Shown piece by piece: positions 63,787 to 64,000 of a stretch of 64,000 nt of DNA. How positions within the stretch are numbered: the stretch's first letter is position 1; each line of letters opens with the position of its first letter. A program made the position numbers and the translations under genes. The notes below the pieces were generated by a model. The model saw only the letters and a list, made by a program, of their open reading frames with translations. It was not told the DNA's origin and did not search any database. Source of the DNA: Clostridium sp. CAG:590 (GTDB lineage Bacteria; Bacillota; Clostridia; Lachnospirales; Lachnospiraceae); NCBI GenBank assembly GCA_000431135.1, contig HF987891.1:11913-75912 (forward strand). Reading direction: 5' to 3'.

Positions 63787-64000
63787 TTATCCCTCACCTC
63801 CAACAGCAAACCTGTTTCGAGGATGTTTCGTCCGCAAAATATCACATTGCTTTGCAGTTGCGACATGCGTATATATTTGAGTAACATTGATGGAACTATG
63901 TCCTAACATTTCCTGAATATAACGAATATCGACATCGGCTTCTAAGAGACTTGTTGCAAATGTGTGACGGAACATGTGTGGATGTGTCAAGTATAGGACA
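63787..64000 (-). CDS. Tyrosine recombinase/integrase, C-terminal part (5' end outside window)
   Basis: The frame is open to the window edge, so the gene begins beyond position 64000. The visible 70 or so residues have the C-terminal catalytic residues: His and Arg in [17 protein letters not shown], His in LGHSS, and the nucleophile Tyr in VTQIYTHV. This is the XerC/XerD-like integrase core. It ends 10 bp from the lipoprotein gene stop on the other strand. It may be a phage-, element- or island-borne enzyme rather than the housekeeping XerC/D. Confidence 0.88.
   Translation of the reverse strand, partial: VLYLTHPHMFRHTFATSLLEADVDIRYIQEMLGHSSINVTQIYTHVATAKQCDILRTKHPRNRFAVGGEG

Overview
The window looks like chromosomal DNA from a Lachnospiraceae-type gut clostridium. 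The base composition is moderately AT-rich and the ribosome binding sites are strong Firmicute AGGAGG types. Marker genes fit this: a SCIFF ranthipeptide precursor with its radical SAM maturase, DUF5717 and DUF5684 proteins, HemZ, and the order maturase-secDF-recJ-relA-MBL-hemZ-hisS. Several genes point to an endospore former (CwlD, a SleB/CwlJ-family hydrolase, a DUF3794/LysM coat-type protein). The genus cannot be fixed from this sequence alone.

Layout. 1-9643: a Ser/Thr phosphorylation operon, with the end of a PP2C phosphatase, a membrane PASTA-less kinase, a membrane protein carrying TLLT repeats, a 1,870-residue surface protein of Ig-like repeats, and a HAD phosphatase. 9740-14060: a small membrane protein, the SCIFF peptide behind its own promoter, its maturase, and a fused SecDF. 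14130-22412: recJ, relA/spoT, an MBL hydrolase, hemZ, an HD-GYP protein and hisS. 22465-30185: about 7.9 kb lying between hisS and aspS, with an SGNH hydrolase, two GntR regulators, a divergent operon of a FrlB-like SIS deglycase, a mannose-family PTS and a HAD phosphatase, and a DUF5684 protein. 30314-32746: aspS and a Nudix hydrolase.

32772-34505: an ECF sigma factor and a membrane partner, bracketed by two copies of a 100-bp sequence. 34656-44743: small envelope, redox and translation genes (YwmB-like, DUF1858, mecA, cwlD, sua5, rpiB, a SleB-type hydrolase, a lipoprotein, DUF3794/LysM, HD-GYP). 44821-46603: metK behind a SAM-I riboswitch, with a MITE-like hairpin element and five 19-bp tandem repeats in its leader. 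46742-55680: degV, a transglutaminase-like protein, a split transketolase, a HisC/CobD-type aminotransferase, and the DUF5717 giant.

55784-64000: an unusual accessory cluster. It has two sugar-type ABC permeases, an HlyD-like adaptor, a MacB-core-like membrane protein, a two-component system, and a lipoprotein that joins a probable beta-propeller to a solute-binding domain. No ATPase gene is visible, and a tyrosine recombinase fragment ends the window. This cluster, the metK leader elements, the duplicated sequence around the ECF module, and a promoter with 21-bp-spaced direct repeats that leads to no ORF (37243-37600) are the least explained parts of the window.
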